DNA of 64,000 nucleotides from Drosophila persimilis (Eukaryota; Arthropoda; Insecta; Diptera; Drosophilidae). Shown here one piece after another: positions 10,640-22,975 of this stretch (its first letter is position 1; each line of letters starts with the position of its first letter). The notes below the pieces were generated by a model that was not told the DNA's origin, did not search any database, and saw only the letters and a list, made by a program, of their open reading frames with translations. The position numbers and the translations under genes were made by a program. The stretch covers positions 2,914,001 to 2,978,000 of the forward strand of contig NW_020825312.1 in NCBI RefSeq assembly GCF_003286085.1, written 5' to 3'.

Positions 10640-12782
10640 ACCCACTGAACCCACTCGACGGACTATTCATCTAGAGAGCAGACGGTCCGGACAAGTAATC
10701 TCCTTAAAATGCAATTTGTTTTGTTGCAATCAACGATTTTTGATGATGACGACGACGAGGACGACGAGGACGACGAGGACGAGGACGACTGGCCACCAGT
10801 GGAGCACTCGTCAGGAAGGGTCCTGCGAAGGGATGCGATGACTACGATGATGATGACGATGATGACGATGATCGAATGCGAGTTGGGTAACAATTTGCAG
10901 CGTGGCCAAATAAATTGGTTGTTATTCTGCGCCCCACTCCCAGTCGTGGAAGGCAGAAGGCAGAATCCTTACCTTCAGGACACACACCGATACCTCTGGC
11001 TGCCCCTCCTCTCCTGCAGGACGGCAGTGTGGCAGCAGCACTCCTGGATCTGCCCTCTGCCCACTGCCTGTGCCCACTGCCTGTGCCTCTGCCTCTAAAA
11101 AATGATGGAGATGAAAACAAAATTTGTAGGATGCTTCTGGTTTTTTACGTGCACCACTGCCACTGCCACTGCCACTGCCACCACCATCATCAGCACTTGG
11201 CTCAAACTGGTTGCCTGGCTGCCTGGCTGCCTGGCTGCTCCTCTGATGCATGGTCGTGGCAATGCGGTTTGAGCGTTCGCTGCGACAGCCCCAAACTAGT
11301 GGCTGATGGGATGGATGGACGGACTGACAGGCCGACTGACCGACTGACCCATGGCCACTGGAATGAATGAATCACAAAATGGGGAGAGGACTAGCAGGGG
11401 GGGGGAGTGGAATGCCTGCCTCGGGGGCTTACAGGTGCAGCACACAAGAGCCCTCGCAAAGGCTGTGCCTGGACTGCACTGGACGATCCACAGTGGTACT
11501 GCAGCTCCGAACGGGGTTTCGGGATTATCCCTGCAGCCACCACAGAAGCATCAGAACAGCAGAACAGCAGCACATATTTGTATTTGTATCTGCAGCGTGC
11601 TGCCCGATTATATTCAATCTCTTTCGAAGGCGGATAGTGGGCGAGGGGCCACTGATAGCCGATTTCATTCTCTTGAAACTCTGCAAGATACGGCGGCAAT
11701 CAGTGGAGTGTTGTGCATATGCCCCAATAGATCTGTCGCACGTTTCGTTGCAGTGTCCCCCCCCCCCCCCCCCCGCGCAAAGGGAGGAGGGGGGGCTGGT
11801 CTCTTGACCAGTTGCCTCTCGTATCCGGCCGCTGCATACTTTATTGCGTGTTTTGCCGTAACAGATTTTGTTTGCATTTCTTTTGTTTGCTTGCAACACA
11901 GAGAGCCTCTTGCCCCCGCAATCGAGAGGGCCAGAAGAGGTGAGGAGGGGGGAGGGGGGTGTGGGGTGAGGCACGTATCAAAAGCGTGTTTCAATTTGCA
12001 CAAAAATTCACATGTCGATTGCTGGCTTCACTTCCAACCATCCATCCCTCCATCCCTCCATCCCTCCCTCCCTCCCTCCATGTATCCCTCCATTCATGCA
12101 TCCCCCCCTCCCTCCAACCCTCCCTCCATCCATCTGTCTATCTATATCAGATTGATTTTTAGCCATCCGGGATATCTGTCTGTTTTTGCCTGTCCTTCTG
12201 TCCGTCGGTCCTTCTGTCGGGGAGCACGCCGCGTATACGCAATGTATAGAGAGCATGCAACGTGCACTTGCCTCCTGCATATTTCTGCATACATCGACTC
12301 TCGGCTGCTGTTTGCATTGTATCTTTAGAGGCAATCGGATGGATGGATGGATGGAAGCGAATCGAAACGAATGCAAGTCTTCCTGTGACATCCGCTGTCT
12401 CCCTGTCGCAATGAGATGCGCATTTATTTCAAGTTCTCGACAAATGGCAATTGATTAACTCGTTTCCCCACTCCCCCACCCCCCCACGCCCCACCCCCCT
12501 CCTTCGGGGGGGCCCTCTCTCTCGCTCTGTAAACAAAAGGGTACGCACAGCAGGTGCCGCTTATCAGTAATGCTCATAATCACACCCACAACCAGCCCGG
12601 ACCCCCTGCTGCTGCCCCTGGCCCCTGCCTCTTGCCCCCTGCCTCTTGCCCCCTGCCCTTGCCCCCCTGCCACTCTGGGTAATCGGGGTCTGTGTTTTTT
12701 TTCGCTGTTATTTGAACAATTTGCTGATTAGATTTTCATTACTCGTTGCCCCTCCCCCCCGTTCACTCCCCTCCGCTTCTCG

Positions 12783-12838
12783 AGAGAGAGAGAGAAAGTT
12801 ATCCGATATTTCCGCAGAGAGAGAGAGAGAGAGAGAGA
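12783..12838. repeat. GA dinucleotide repeats
   Basis: Two runs of GAGA are separated by about 20 bases. GAGA-factor or CLAMP binding is possible. Confidence 0.85.
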
Positions 12839-15379
12839 GTTTCTTAATTGGAATAATTCTTCGTGCACTTTTTCTTTAGTGTAATTTTCAGATTTGGTTT
12901 CCCCCTGTTTTTGGCTCTGTTTTTCTTCTCTCGTTTACCTTTAACCTCTAGCCCCCCCCTAACCCGCCCCCTAACCGCTGGGCACCCACAAAAACCCCCC
13001 AAAGTACGAAGCATTTTCCTCTCCTGTTGCTCTCTAAAGAAAATGCAAAGAAGAAAGAAATCTGCCACAAGAAGAAGCGTCATCGGTGGCTAATCGGATA
13101 GGGGTGCGGGTGTGCGGGGGTGGGGGAGCCCCAGAATTAAGCTGACAAAATGCCATGACACGGCACAAAGCGTCGGCCACCGAACCTTTTCCCTTCTGGC
13201 CATTAAGCACCGATTAGTGGCCACCAAGGGTGACATTTGCCACAGAATGAGGCATAGACCTGCTGGAATTCGAAGAAGTAGACAGCGAAAAGCGCCGCCA
13301 TATCATATTTACCCCCAAATGAGAGTTCATTGTGGATCAAATCATTGAAAGGAAAGCACAAAACGATGGACATTTGTACCCCGTTGATTGAATGTTAATT
13401 GGGGATTCTTTGGACTGCTTTAAAGGGGAATTCGTGGGGCATAAAGGACACTAAAAGCTGAAGGCGTTGCCCCAAAATACGACTTGGATCTTCAGCTAGA
13501 GGCATTGCATGGAATCGAGCACAATAATCCTGCGAAAGGTCTTTTAAATAGAGGAATACGAGGTTGTCTTCCTTCCATTTGTGGCAGGCACCCCATTAGA
13601 TATTAAATAGAGACCTGACATCCTGCAACTACGAGACGTGGCATATTTCAGCCCGAGATTAATCAGTTTATCGGCGACATCCTGGGGAAAGGAGTGCAAA
13701 GGACAGCGCCTACCCACTGCAGCTCCGTCGGGGGACATGCGATAAATCCCATCTCATCTCTCCGGGCACTTGAGGCACATGCCACACTCTGGGGGCACTA
13801 GGGGCATGCGATTAAATGTCTATTAGCTGCCATAAATGGATCGTATGTCTCGCACAAATTATGCAGACAAGGAGCCAGCCACTGTCAGGGACAGTTGGTC
13901 CGTTGCTCCCCCGCCTCCTCCCCGCTCCGTGGGTGGTATCTAATCACTCTTGGCCAAAACGACATGAGCGATTACGTCAGCACATGGCCGGGGTGTGGAG
14001 TGGGGTGGGGTGGGGTGGGTGGTCCGATAAGCAAGACAAATGTGCTGTACGAAAGCATACGTTCGGTGCTGGGTGCAAAATGCTGACACCGCTGCGTATA
14101 CGCAATATTTTGCAAGCTTAGCCGCATGCAGCATGCCCCACACAGCGATGGTTTATTAAATTTATGTTTGAACATTTTCCAATGCATATTTTTTTTCGAA
14201 GGCGCTGTGTGCGTGCCTGAAATATTTTCGCCCCAGTATCGAGCGGCAGCCACACGGCCACCCGGCCACACGGCCACACGGCCTCCTTTAATGTCGTGAC
14301 ACACTTCCGTGCCACCGAGGAGGAGCAGAAGGAGGAGGAGGCATCACCTGAACCCCGCTGGATGTTACTTAAAAGTTGTCCAAACTATTCTTTGAGAATT
14401 GTGATTTTTGTTGCTGTTGTGCGGCAGGCGGCAGGAGGCAGGCGGCAGGAGGAGGCACGTGGCATGTCGCAGGCCAGGCAGCAGGAAGCCAGCAACTTTT
14501 GCGCTATGCCAACCATTTACTGCTGTTGTTCTTCTTCTTCTCGTTTTTTTTTTTCTTGCGGGCCAACCTGCTGGCTGACAAACATTTTCGTTCCTGTCGC
14601 TTTCTGCAGCTGGAATGCACTTGGCCTGCATCCTCGTGTGGGCCTCCCCTCCTCTGGCATTCCGCCCGGTACTGCCACCAGCAGCACCTTTAAGACAGAC
14701 AGACAGATAGATGCCTTGAAGGCTCCACAAATATTTGCGCCCTTCGATTGAGTCATCAAGTCAAACATTTAGCTCTGGCTTCGATTCGATTCTATTCTAT
14801 TCGATTCGATTCGATTTGGCTTGCTTCGATTTCAATTTGCCACGCCGCAAATTGTCCGTGGCCCGTTGACAGCTGACGGGGCGGCCCTCGGAGTGTCCTG
14901 GACACACACGCACATGCCGCACATGCCGCACAAGCGTGCCTCCTCTCTCTCTCGGCCATTATATGTGCATTCCCACTAGTCTGCCATTGTTTGCCTAATG
15001 CGTCTTTATGCCTCTCCCTACACTATAGTGGAACACACATTGGGGGCATATTAGGCAGGGGTTTAACCAGAGACAATATACGGGATATATAGAGGATATT
15101 TGGTAGCCCAAATATGCTTCAAACCGACGGCAAACCGCATATTAGAAGGCCATGCATTGAGCATCTGTGGACAAAATCCATGCATTCCATCAAATATTTA
15201 CTGTTGTTGTAGTTTTATGAATTATTCAAATTTATTTGTGGATTTTATTTTTATTTCTGATGGGGTAAAACGCGGCTTATAAAAATCTATTTTTTGATGA
15301 ATTGAATAAAACAATTTGTGCAATAAATTTGAGTAGTCCTTGCTCCAGATATCCCTCCCCCCTCCCCCCCCACTATGCT

Positions 15380-15530
15380 GATAGTGGCTCTCTCTTTGGG
15401 TCCTATTTGGCTCAGAACAACAGCAAACTCTCTCTCTCTCTCATCAACCGCGGCGTTCAAGGGCTCTTAGTAGAGCTGATCGTAAAATAAGACCCGACAG
15501 AGAGCTGGCGGACCAGCTTGTATGATTTTA
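15380..15530. repeat. Small palindromic repeat, copy 1
   Basis: The left arm (15386-15408, GGCTCTCTCTTTGGGTCC then TATTT) is the near reverse complement of the right arm (15484-15508, AAAATAAGACCCGACAG then AGAGCTGG). The loop between them, including CAGCAAACT and a CT run, aligns with the copy at 57620-57792. This is probably a MITE-like hairpin element with no coding capacity. Confidence 0.6.
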
Positions 15531-18500
15531 TCAGCCATTCTCTCGCGTCTTTCCTTCGCCTTCTGCATCGTTCTCTCGCTCTTTCGCGCTCGGCTTCGGC
15601 TTCGGTCCGCCTGCCCTTCTTGCACTTCATTTATCGTCTTGGCAGAGATCTTCGAACCGACTCGAACGCCACACCTTCTTGAATCGATCTATCGACTCTA
15701 TCGCCACCCTTTGGGTTCAATCAGGTTCGATTATTTTTCGATTAAATCTTGCAAAGAATCTTTAGTGTTTTTTTTCGGTTTCCCTCAGAAGTTCATAGAA
15801 GATTGGACCCCTGTGGGATTACGAGTGTGACTGCTACTTTTTTGTATTTTGTGGGTGACGAATGAACCCACCCCCCGCCCCCGCCCCCACCCCCGCCGAA
15901 ATGACGAAAAAAAATAATCTCTGTGCGATCAGTTTTTGGTTTTTTTTCGGCAACTCAAAGCGGAATTCGATAACAAAGCACGATAAAGGGGGAGTGAGCG
16001 GGACAGGGCTAGCGATCGCTTGTGTGTGTGTGTGGGAGACAGAAGATAAGCAGAATACCCTGGAATGCGGCATGCAGGAGGGGGTTTAGCCGAATCCAGT
16101 TTAAACGAAATATTTCCGAGAACTTCCATCGCAATTCGCTACTCTTTTCGATTATCAACTAAAAAAACAGTTGCAGGTGCATTCCCCTGGGTCCCCTGCC
16201 ACACGACGGGGTATCATCATAGTCGATGAAAGGCCAAGCCTTGTGTGGCGGCTCCAATTCTTTTGTTCGCCTTTCGCCAGCGATGACCACATTTAGTCGT
16301 AGTGGCAGGGCCTGAGGACTTGAGGATCACATCCTGCTGCTGCTGCTGCCGAGAGTTCATAATGCCCCGTGCCAGCATCCCCTGCCCCTGCCCCTGCCCC
16401 TGCCACATCCCCTGCCCCTTCCGTAGTAGTTTTGCGGCCATTGTTCACTAATTTTGTCACGTCTGCAGCTTTTGTTGGCCTGCCTCTGCCGTCCGTCCAC
16501 TGCCTTTCCATCTTTCACTTACTTTTCTTTTCTTTTTCTTTTCTCTTTTTTTCCTTTTTCTATTCTTTTCCTTTCTTCTGTGCTTTTCTATAGTTGTATC
16601 CTCTATATGTCTCTGTCGCCTGCCATTGGCTTTGCGGAGCTGCCTCATAGTTGACCTTCCTTCAGTGACCGACCCCCTCCCCTCCCCTCCGCTCCCCTCC
16701 CCCCACCAGCACCTCTCGGACAGCTTCTTCTTTTTTTTTTTTTTTGGCTTGTTTGTTTGATTAAATCTTTCTCGACGATTTGCCTTTTGCGCTGCACTTG
16801 TCTCGCTCCCGCCTTTATGCTCCTTTCTCCGTCCGCCTTTTGTTTGCGGATGGAGGGGGGGAGGGGGTGTGCGGGGGGTGGGGGCTTTAACTTAGTTCCA
16901 ATCCCCCGGAATCGGGAGCCAGCAGTGACCCGACCACAAATTAAATGCAAACATGCCGCTGACTCGCATTTAACTCTGTGCCACATGCTGCTGCCACCTG
17001 GCAAGAGGCAAGAGGGGCAGGCGAGGCGGCAGGCGGCAGGCTGGTGGCACACGAAAAGTTTGCGTGACTCTGCCGCGCCTGCATATATGCTGCTTCCTTC
17101 CCCATCACGGAGGAGGCCTGATGTTTTCCCGCATGTCCTGGAAAATACTTTTTGAGCGCATGTTTTGAATATTCGCGGCATATTTCGGCCGAGGTGTGTG
17201 CTAGGATGCTAGGACTCCACGAGGTCCTCAGAGACAGAGACAGAGAGAGGAAGAGGGAGAGCAGCTTATCTCTTCAGATTCCGTTCCGTTCCGCTGTTCC
17301 GCCGTTCCGCCGTCCGCCGCTGATGTCCTGCCATCACGGCTATAAGTATTTTGCCACTCCGCCACTTTCCTTCTTCCTTCTTGGCTTTTTGCCGCTGTCG
17401 CGGGTCCTTTACATCTTTTTAATGTTGAAAAGCTTTACCCGCTTCCGTTGCTGCCGCTGCCACCGCTGCCTCCGCTGCTGTTGCCGTTTGCTAGCGGAAA
17501 CGGAAGTTTAACTTTTGTTAAAATTTTTAGTGATTCGCAAGACGCAGACATTTTCCTGGCTTTTGGCGCTGCCTGTGCCTTTTTCTTTTCCTTTTTTGGG
17601 AGTTTTAAACGATCGTTAAGTCTTACTTTTATTTTCAGTTGACGTCTTGGCGCCGTGATCAAAATTGATGACGTCATTAAATACTAAAAACACTCGTACA
17701 TCATTTGGAAGTTATTCCGAGTATGGATGGGATTTTTTTTGTATTTTATATTTAAGAAAAAAAAACAAGTCCCTTTGGTAGCTTTTAGAGCGGTTTCGAC
17801 AACAAAATACATGACGTGGGCATGACGAGGCACGAGCGTTGCCGATAAGCAGACGATTCCCTGATAAAATTCAAATTTATTATGCGATTGTTTCGCCCGG
17901 AGTTCAGAGTCCACTTTATGGCACAGCAACAGCCCAGCTACGATTGTATATCATACGATAGGAGCCTTAAACGATGGTTTTGATGCGGGCCTCCTGCTGC
18001 TTTTTGGGGGGAAATTCGTACAGCGATTGAGGAACCTTTTGAGGAATGTGCCCAAGTGGCACCGGGCCGGGTTTTTTGGACCGCGTCCTATCTGTTGGGT
18101 GGCCTCGCTCCATACCCTCTGCTCTCCCCTCCGCCACCGCCTCACGCGTACTTTTCACGGAACACAAAACTATCGAAATCGTCGAAACTCTCTCCGGCTG
18201 CCACTGATTTGGACGCTGCCGCTGGTGCTGCCACTGACCCGCTTACAGCTTTATAAGTTTGCAACGTGCAACGAGCTAGGAGCGGCCCCATGGGATTGGG
18301 GGGATTGGGGGATTGGGGGGAGGGGGGGTTGCCACACGGCAAAGTTAGTTCCTGGCAAAAGTTGCGAAAGTCGTCGGCAAACAGCCAAACTAACAAACGG
18401 GCCATAGGACTCGTTATTATTATTATTATTTCTGGCTGGATGGCCGGGCGGGGGGGATGCCCTGCCATGCCCTGCCCCCAGATGCGTGCCTCTGAGGGGC

Positions 18501-18784
18501 AGAACCTTTCAACTCTTAAGCAAGAGGCAGCGCCAGATTTGGCGTGAACGCCGCGCGATGCGATGATTGCGTGCGGCACGGTCATGGCTTTTAGCGTTGC
18601 ATGTTGCAGCAGTCACGCCCCCACACACAGACACACACAAAGACACACACACACACACACGTTACCTAATGCATCCACACACCCACCCACACACACACAC
18701 ACACATGGGTATCGGAAATGCATTTTCAGTGGCCGTCAAGAAAGCAAGAGAAAGCCATTTTACTTTATTTTACGAGCATTTACT

Positions 18785-18816
<32 letters not shown>

Positions 18817-20279
18817 GTTTCATTCCCGTTTTCCGTTTCAATTTGCAGTAGGTCTTCATGCAGGACGAGATTGGAGGAGACGAGAGGGCAGGGCAGAGCA
18901 GGGCAGAGCAGGGGAGAAGCTTTTAAACAGATTTCAGGATATCGTGTATACGATAGATACACACACGATTTACGATCCACAGCAACAGCTCTGGGGATTC
19001 CATCTAGATGGAAAACTATCTCCGAATATTGTGTCGTTTATGCAATTGGAAGTCGTGCCATAGATATCCAGGCATAGCATCGTTTATGCTCAAGATAAAG
19101 TATGGGATCTGACAGTACTTCTTATATCTATACAGAGAATACCCCTGATGTGCGCATACCCCATACATAATGGCCCTGTGCTACGAAGAACTATCATTCT
19201 TCTTGCAATCCACACGTCCTCATTCTTCCGCAAAAGAACCATCCCAAATAATTGGATAATAGCCGAAAAGGACTCTTTGAACACCTGGCCTTTGAACCCC
19301 TTTAAGGGCAGAGCCACGAGTTTTTGACTGCATTTCAGTGCAGATCAAGTTTGTGGGAAAAGTCTGCTCAAAATAGCGGGTATTATATCTCCATCTATCC
19401 ATCTATCTGTCGTCTATGGCATGTCCTTAGCCCTGGCCGGGGCATCTTTAGTGGCCTTTGCCCCAGGCGCTGGCGCTGGCACTGGCGGATGACATCACGA
19501 CATCGTTGCGATGGTTACGCAGTAAAAGCATTATGGCAAATTGTTTTAAGCTGTGCGAAAATGCCATCAAATTCAGTTGACTATGCAAAACAGGAATCAG
19601 GAGGTCGGGGGATGCTGGTGGGGGTGGGGGTGCTGGTGGGGGTGGGATGCTGGATGGACTGGTGGGATACGATGCTGAGATGTTATGGCAAGGAAAGGGT
19701 CATTTGTTGCTCTTCTCCGGACATGGCATTTTATGGCATAGTGCATGTGCCAGACTCCCCCCCTTTGTTGGGGCTCTTTTCTGCTTCCTCCCCAGGGAAG
19801 AGTGGTCAGCAGGAGCAACAGCTTAGAGACCACCAGCACTGCTCAGCAATATGCTGAATGCTCACTGGGTAAACATATGCCATGCTCCATGGACCGACCA
19901 GAAGGAAATGCTTTCCTGTGCGGGAAACAGCACTAATTTTATGGTCATGGAAATTGAGCAGGAGAGATGGCAACGGGGGGGGATGGAGATGGAAATGGAA
20001 ATGGAGCTGGAAAAGCGTGTGACAAGCGGTACATGCATCCGAAACACTATTCAAAGCATTACATTTAGACATTTTTGTTTGTTGTTTGTTGCTTGTGTTT
20101 TGTGTTTTGTGTCTGTGTCTGTGTCTGACATGTGGCTTGGACGGTGCTTCGGGATCCCAAACTGTCGTAGGGGCACATTTTCTTAATTTCCAGCCCGAAA
20201 CTGAACCAAGAAAGAGATGTAAAACCCTTTTCGGGCAGTTAAATGCTGGTTTAATGAAGGAAAAATCGAACGACACCAA
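15531..20279. other. Intronic sequence without a recognisable gene
   Basis: This stretch has CTGCCC hexamer runs near 16378-16412, T/C-rich tracts at 16515-16570, a T run at 16731-16746, G-rich patches at 16853-16885 and 18288-18330, CA repeats at 18620-18705, and GGGGGT repeats near 19615-19650. No splice-flanked open frame stands out. Confidence 0.5.
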
Positions 20280-20670
20280 TATAAAAAATAAATATAAAAT
20301 AAAAAATATATAAATATATAGTATAAAAATATAAAATATATAAATATACAAATATAACATGAAAAATAAAAAAGGTATAAATTTAAAATATAACATGAAA
20401 AATAAAAAAGGTATAAATTTAAAATATAAAAATACAAATATAAAATGAAAAATAAAAAATATAAAATATATAAATAAAAAATATAAAATATATAAATAAA
20501 AAATATGAAATATATAAATAAAAAATATAAAATATATAAACATAAAATAAAAAATATATAAATATACGAATATAACATGAAAAATAAAAAAGGTATAAAT
20601 TAAAAATATAAAAATATTAAATATATAAACATAAAATTATATAAATTTAAAATATAAATTAAAAAACTCT
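20280..20670. repeat. AT-rich compound tandem repeat (22- and 36-base units)
   Basis: A 36-base unit beginning AACATGAAAAATAAAAAAGG starts at 20356 and 20392 and recurs, slightly altered, at 20574. A 22-base unit (ATAAAATATATAAATAAAAA plus AT) is repeated at 20461, 20483, 20505 and 20527. Long minus-strand open frames here (Phe/Tyr/Ile only) are artefacts of the repeat. Confidence 0.9.
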
Positions 20671-22380
20671 TAGGTTACCAATTTCGGCAGTGTCTGCGTT
20701 GCTCGCCACAGCATCCCGCCAGTGAATATACACCTTGAGCTGATGATGCTCAAGGACGAGATCTGTGTATCAGGCTGGATGAGCGACAGCCGTGGCTGAG
20801 TCCCGAAAAATGGGGCTGTTGTCCCTGCTGTGGGGCCCCCCGCTGGGACTTTAGAAGGATGCATGCCCCACCATTGCGCTGGACCCGAGGGTCCACTCAA
20901 GAAACCAAAGTCTTGAAGCCCAATTGAAAGCTGCATTCATTTAAAACTATGTTGATGATAAATCTAAAAAAAACCACACATTTAATTTATTATGAATTTT
21001 TGGGGCCCCAAGTCTATGAGAAAAAGTGCTGCCTAGCGTTTGGCCTGTACTTGTGAGAGCAAATAAGTTCAACTGGCGGTTGAACAATCATCGAAATGAT
21101 TCACTTTTGAAATCTGTGGGCACCCTAGTTATCGGAGCAATAAAGTTCCACTTCGTTTTGCGTCACACTTGGCGGGTAGACGGGTAAACGAGTACTTATC
21201 TTCGACACTTGCCCGATTGTTCCAGCGATAATCCCCTGGGCTACACTCGAGAATATATGGACACTGGGAAATTGCCCCTAATTGAGGCGGGAGATCTATT
21301 CGAACTGATTGAAAAGAGCGAAGATTCGTGAGTCAAGAGTCTGGCTATTCCACTTTTTATTTGGGGTGGCGGGAGGGGGAGTGGGAAGCTCTTTACTTGC
21401 TTAAATTCCGCCTTTGCCAAAGATATTTCTATTTAATTTCCGCCACTTGCTGGCCTCCGCGCACCTGTCGGTGGGCCTCTGTCCTTCCGTCGGCCTTGCC
21501 ACCGCCACAGCCGCAGCTTCAATTTAAGTTGCACAGAACTCTGGGCGGCCCACAAGTCGAGGGCCCCCTTTGAGGCCTCTCCGCGGTCTGGAGGGCCCGC
21601 ACTTGTTCGCGCGATCCGCTTTTTATTTTCGCATTGTTTGTGCCACCCTCCTCCCCGCCACCGTGCGGCGCCACTTCCATTTGCGTGTGAATGCGCGCGG
21701 CTGCTGACACTTTTCACTCCCACTCCCTCTGCCCCACTCGTTGCGTCACCTCCGTTGCATGCATAATTTAATGCAAATAATGCACTTGTTTCGTTTCATT
21801 TCATTTCACTTCACGTGCTGTTGCCTGTTAAACGTTCCCAGGGGACGGAAGCACGGTCGGACGAACGGACGGACGGACGGACGAACGGACGGACGGATGG
21901 ATGGGACATAAAAATGCACAACTTCGTTCCACATTAAGTCCTCTGCAGGAGTCGCCCAGGCGACCGATTGGAAAATCTATAAGAGGATTTGCTACGGTAG
22001 CAGAAACGGCAGACATCTTGATTGCACAAATCTGAGAGATACAGAGATACGCTCGAGAGATTTTGAAGATAGGAAGGGCCGGAACGGGTGTGCATATAAA
22101 GGATCGCAACGGAATGGAATCCTATTTATTTACTCATTTAGTTGGCAGTTAACTCCTGAATTCAGGGGAGGACATGTAGGGGCTTTATGAAGCTGTAGAA
22201 CCCTCAAGGGAGGGCGGATCTAATGAAGTTTGGGAGTCATCATACCACTATGTGTTCTGCGAGGGTACAGTGAAGCTAGGAGACTCTCTATTGGACCTTC
22301 AATTCGGATGGAAACGGGGAAAAAGTGATTAAATTCGCAAAAAAGGGCAGGGACCAAAGGGCCATCCTGATACAGGATCC
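20671..22380. other. Intronic sequence without a recognisable gene
   Basis: Mixed-composition DNA. A GGAC/GAAC tetranucleotide tract lies at 21850-21902, and a TTTCA/CTTCA run lies near 21790-21815. No other structure was noticed. Confidence 0.45.
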
Positions 22381-22975
22381 ACTCTTATCACAAATATATG
22401 CATTTTTATAAATAAATTAATTTTTTGTAATTCGTTTTTAAATTTGCAAATAATTAAATAATAAAAAAACGTGTTTTAACATTATTAATATTATTCGTAA
22501 TTATTATTAGAATAAAATACAAATAAAATAATAAAAAAGTAATAAAAAAATAAAATAATAAAAATAAAAGAATACAAAAAGGAATAAAAATAAGATAAAA
22601 AAAAATTAAATATTAAAAAAAATAATAGCACAAATGAAATATTAAAAAATATAAAATAATAAACATAAAAGATTAAAAATAAAATATTAAAATAATAAAA
22701 AAAAAGTATATAAAACCAAAAGAAAAAAAAGAAAAGAAATAAAATATAAATACAATAATAACAAACAAAAAAAGTAATAGCAATCGAAAATATGTATTAC
22801 TAAAAATATATACTTTCAATAATAAAATAAAAAAATAATAATAAAAATAAGATAATAAATACAAATTTAGATTAGAAATTCAGTTTTGCTATAGTATTTT
22901 TGTTTTGTATTTTTTTTAATTTAATTTTTTTTTGTAAACTTTTGTATTTTTTTTTTTTCTATAATGCAAATTGGA
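22381..22975. repeat. AT-rich low-complexity block
   Basis: Almost pure A/T, made of AATAAAA-like words without a fixed period. It is flanked by ordinary-composition DNA. It may be a matrix-attachment-like or simply degenerate repeat tract. Confidence 0.8.

Larger units (their letters stand above)
9911..15379. other. Intronic, microsatellite-rich stretch
   Basis: It contains GT repeats at 10129-10154, CA followed by 32 consecutive G at 10595-10638, GAC/GAT trinucleotide runs at 10741-10790 and 10840-10872, CTGCCA and CTGGCT hexamers at 11150-11240, a C run at 11757-11774, CCAT/CCCT repeats at 12036-12140, GA repeats at 12783-12838, and GGGGT repeats near 14000-14022. The palindrome GCGTATACGC occurs at 12231 and 14094. 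No gene is evident. Confidence 0.55.

Noticed and set aside
19806-20578. Minus-strand frames rich in Phe, Tyr and Ile as membrane proteins
   Set aside because: They are produced by the AT tandem repeat at 20280-20670 and contain no other sequence.
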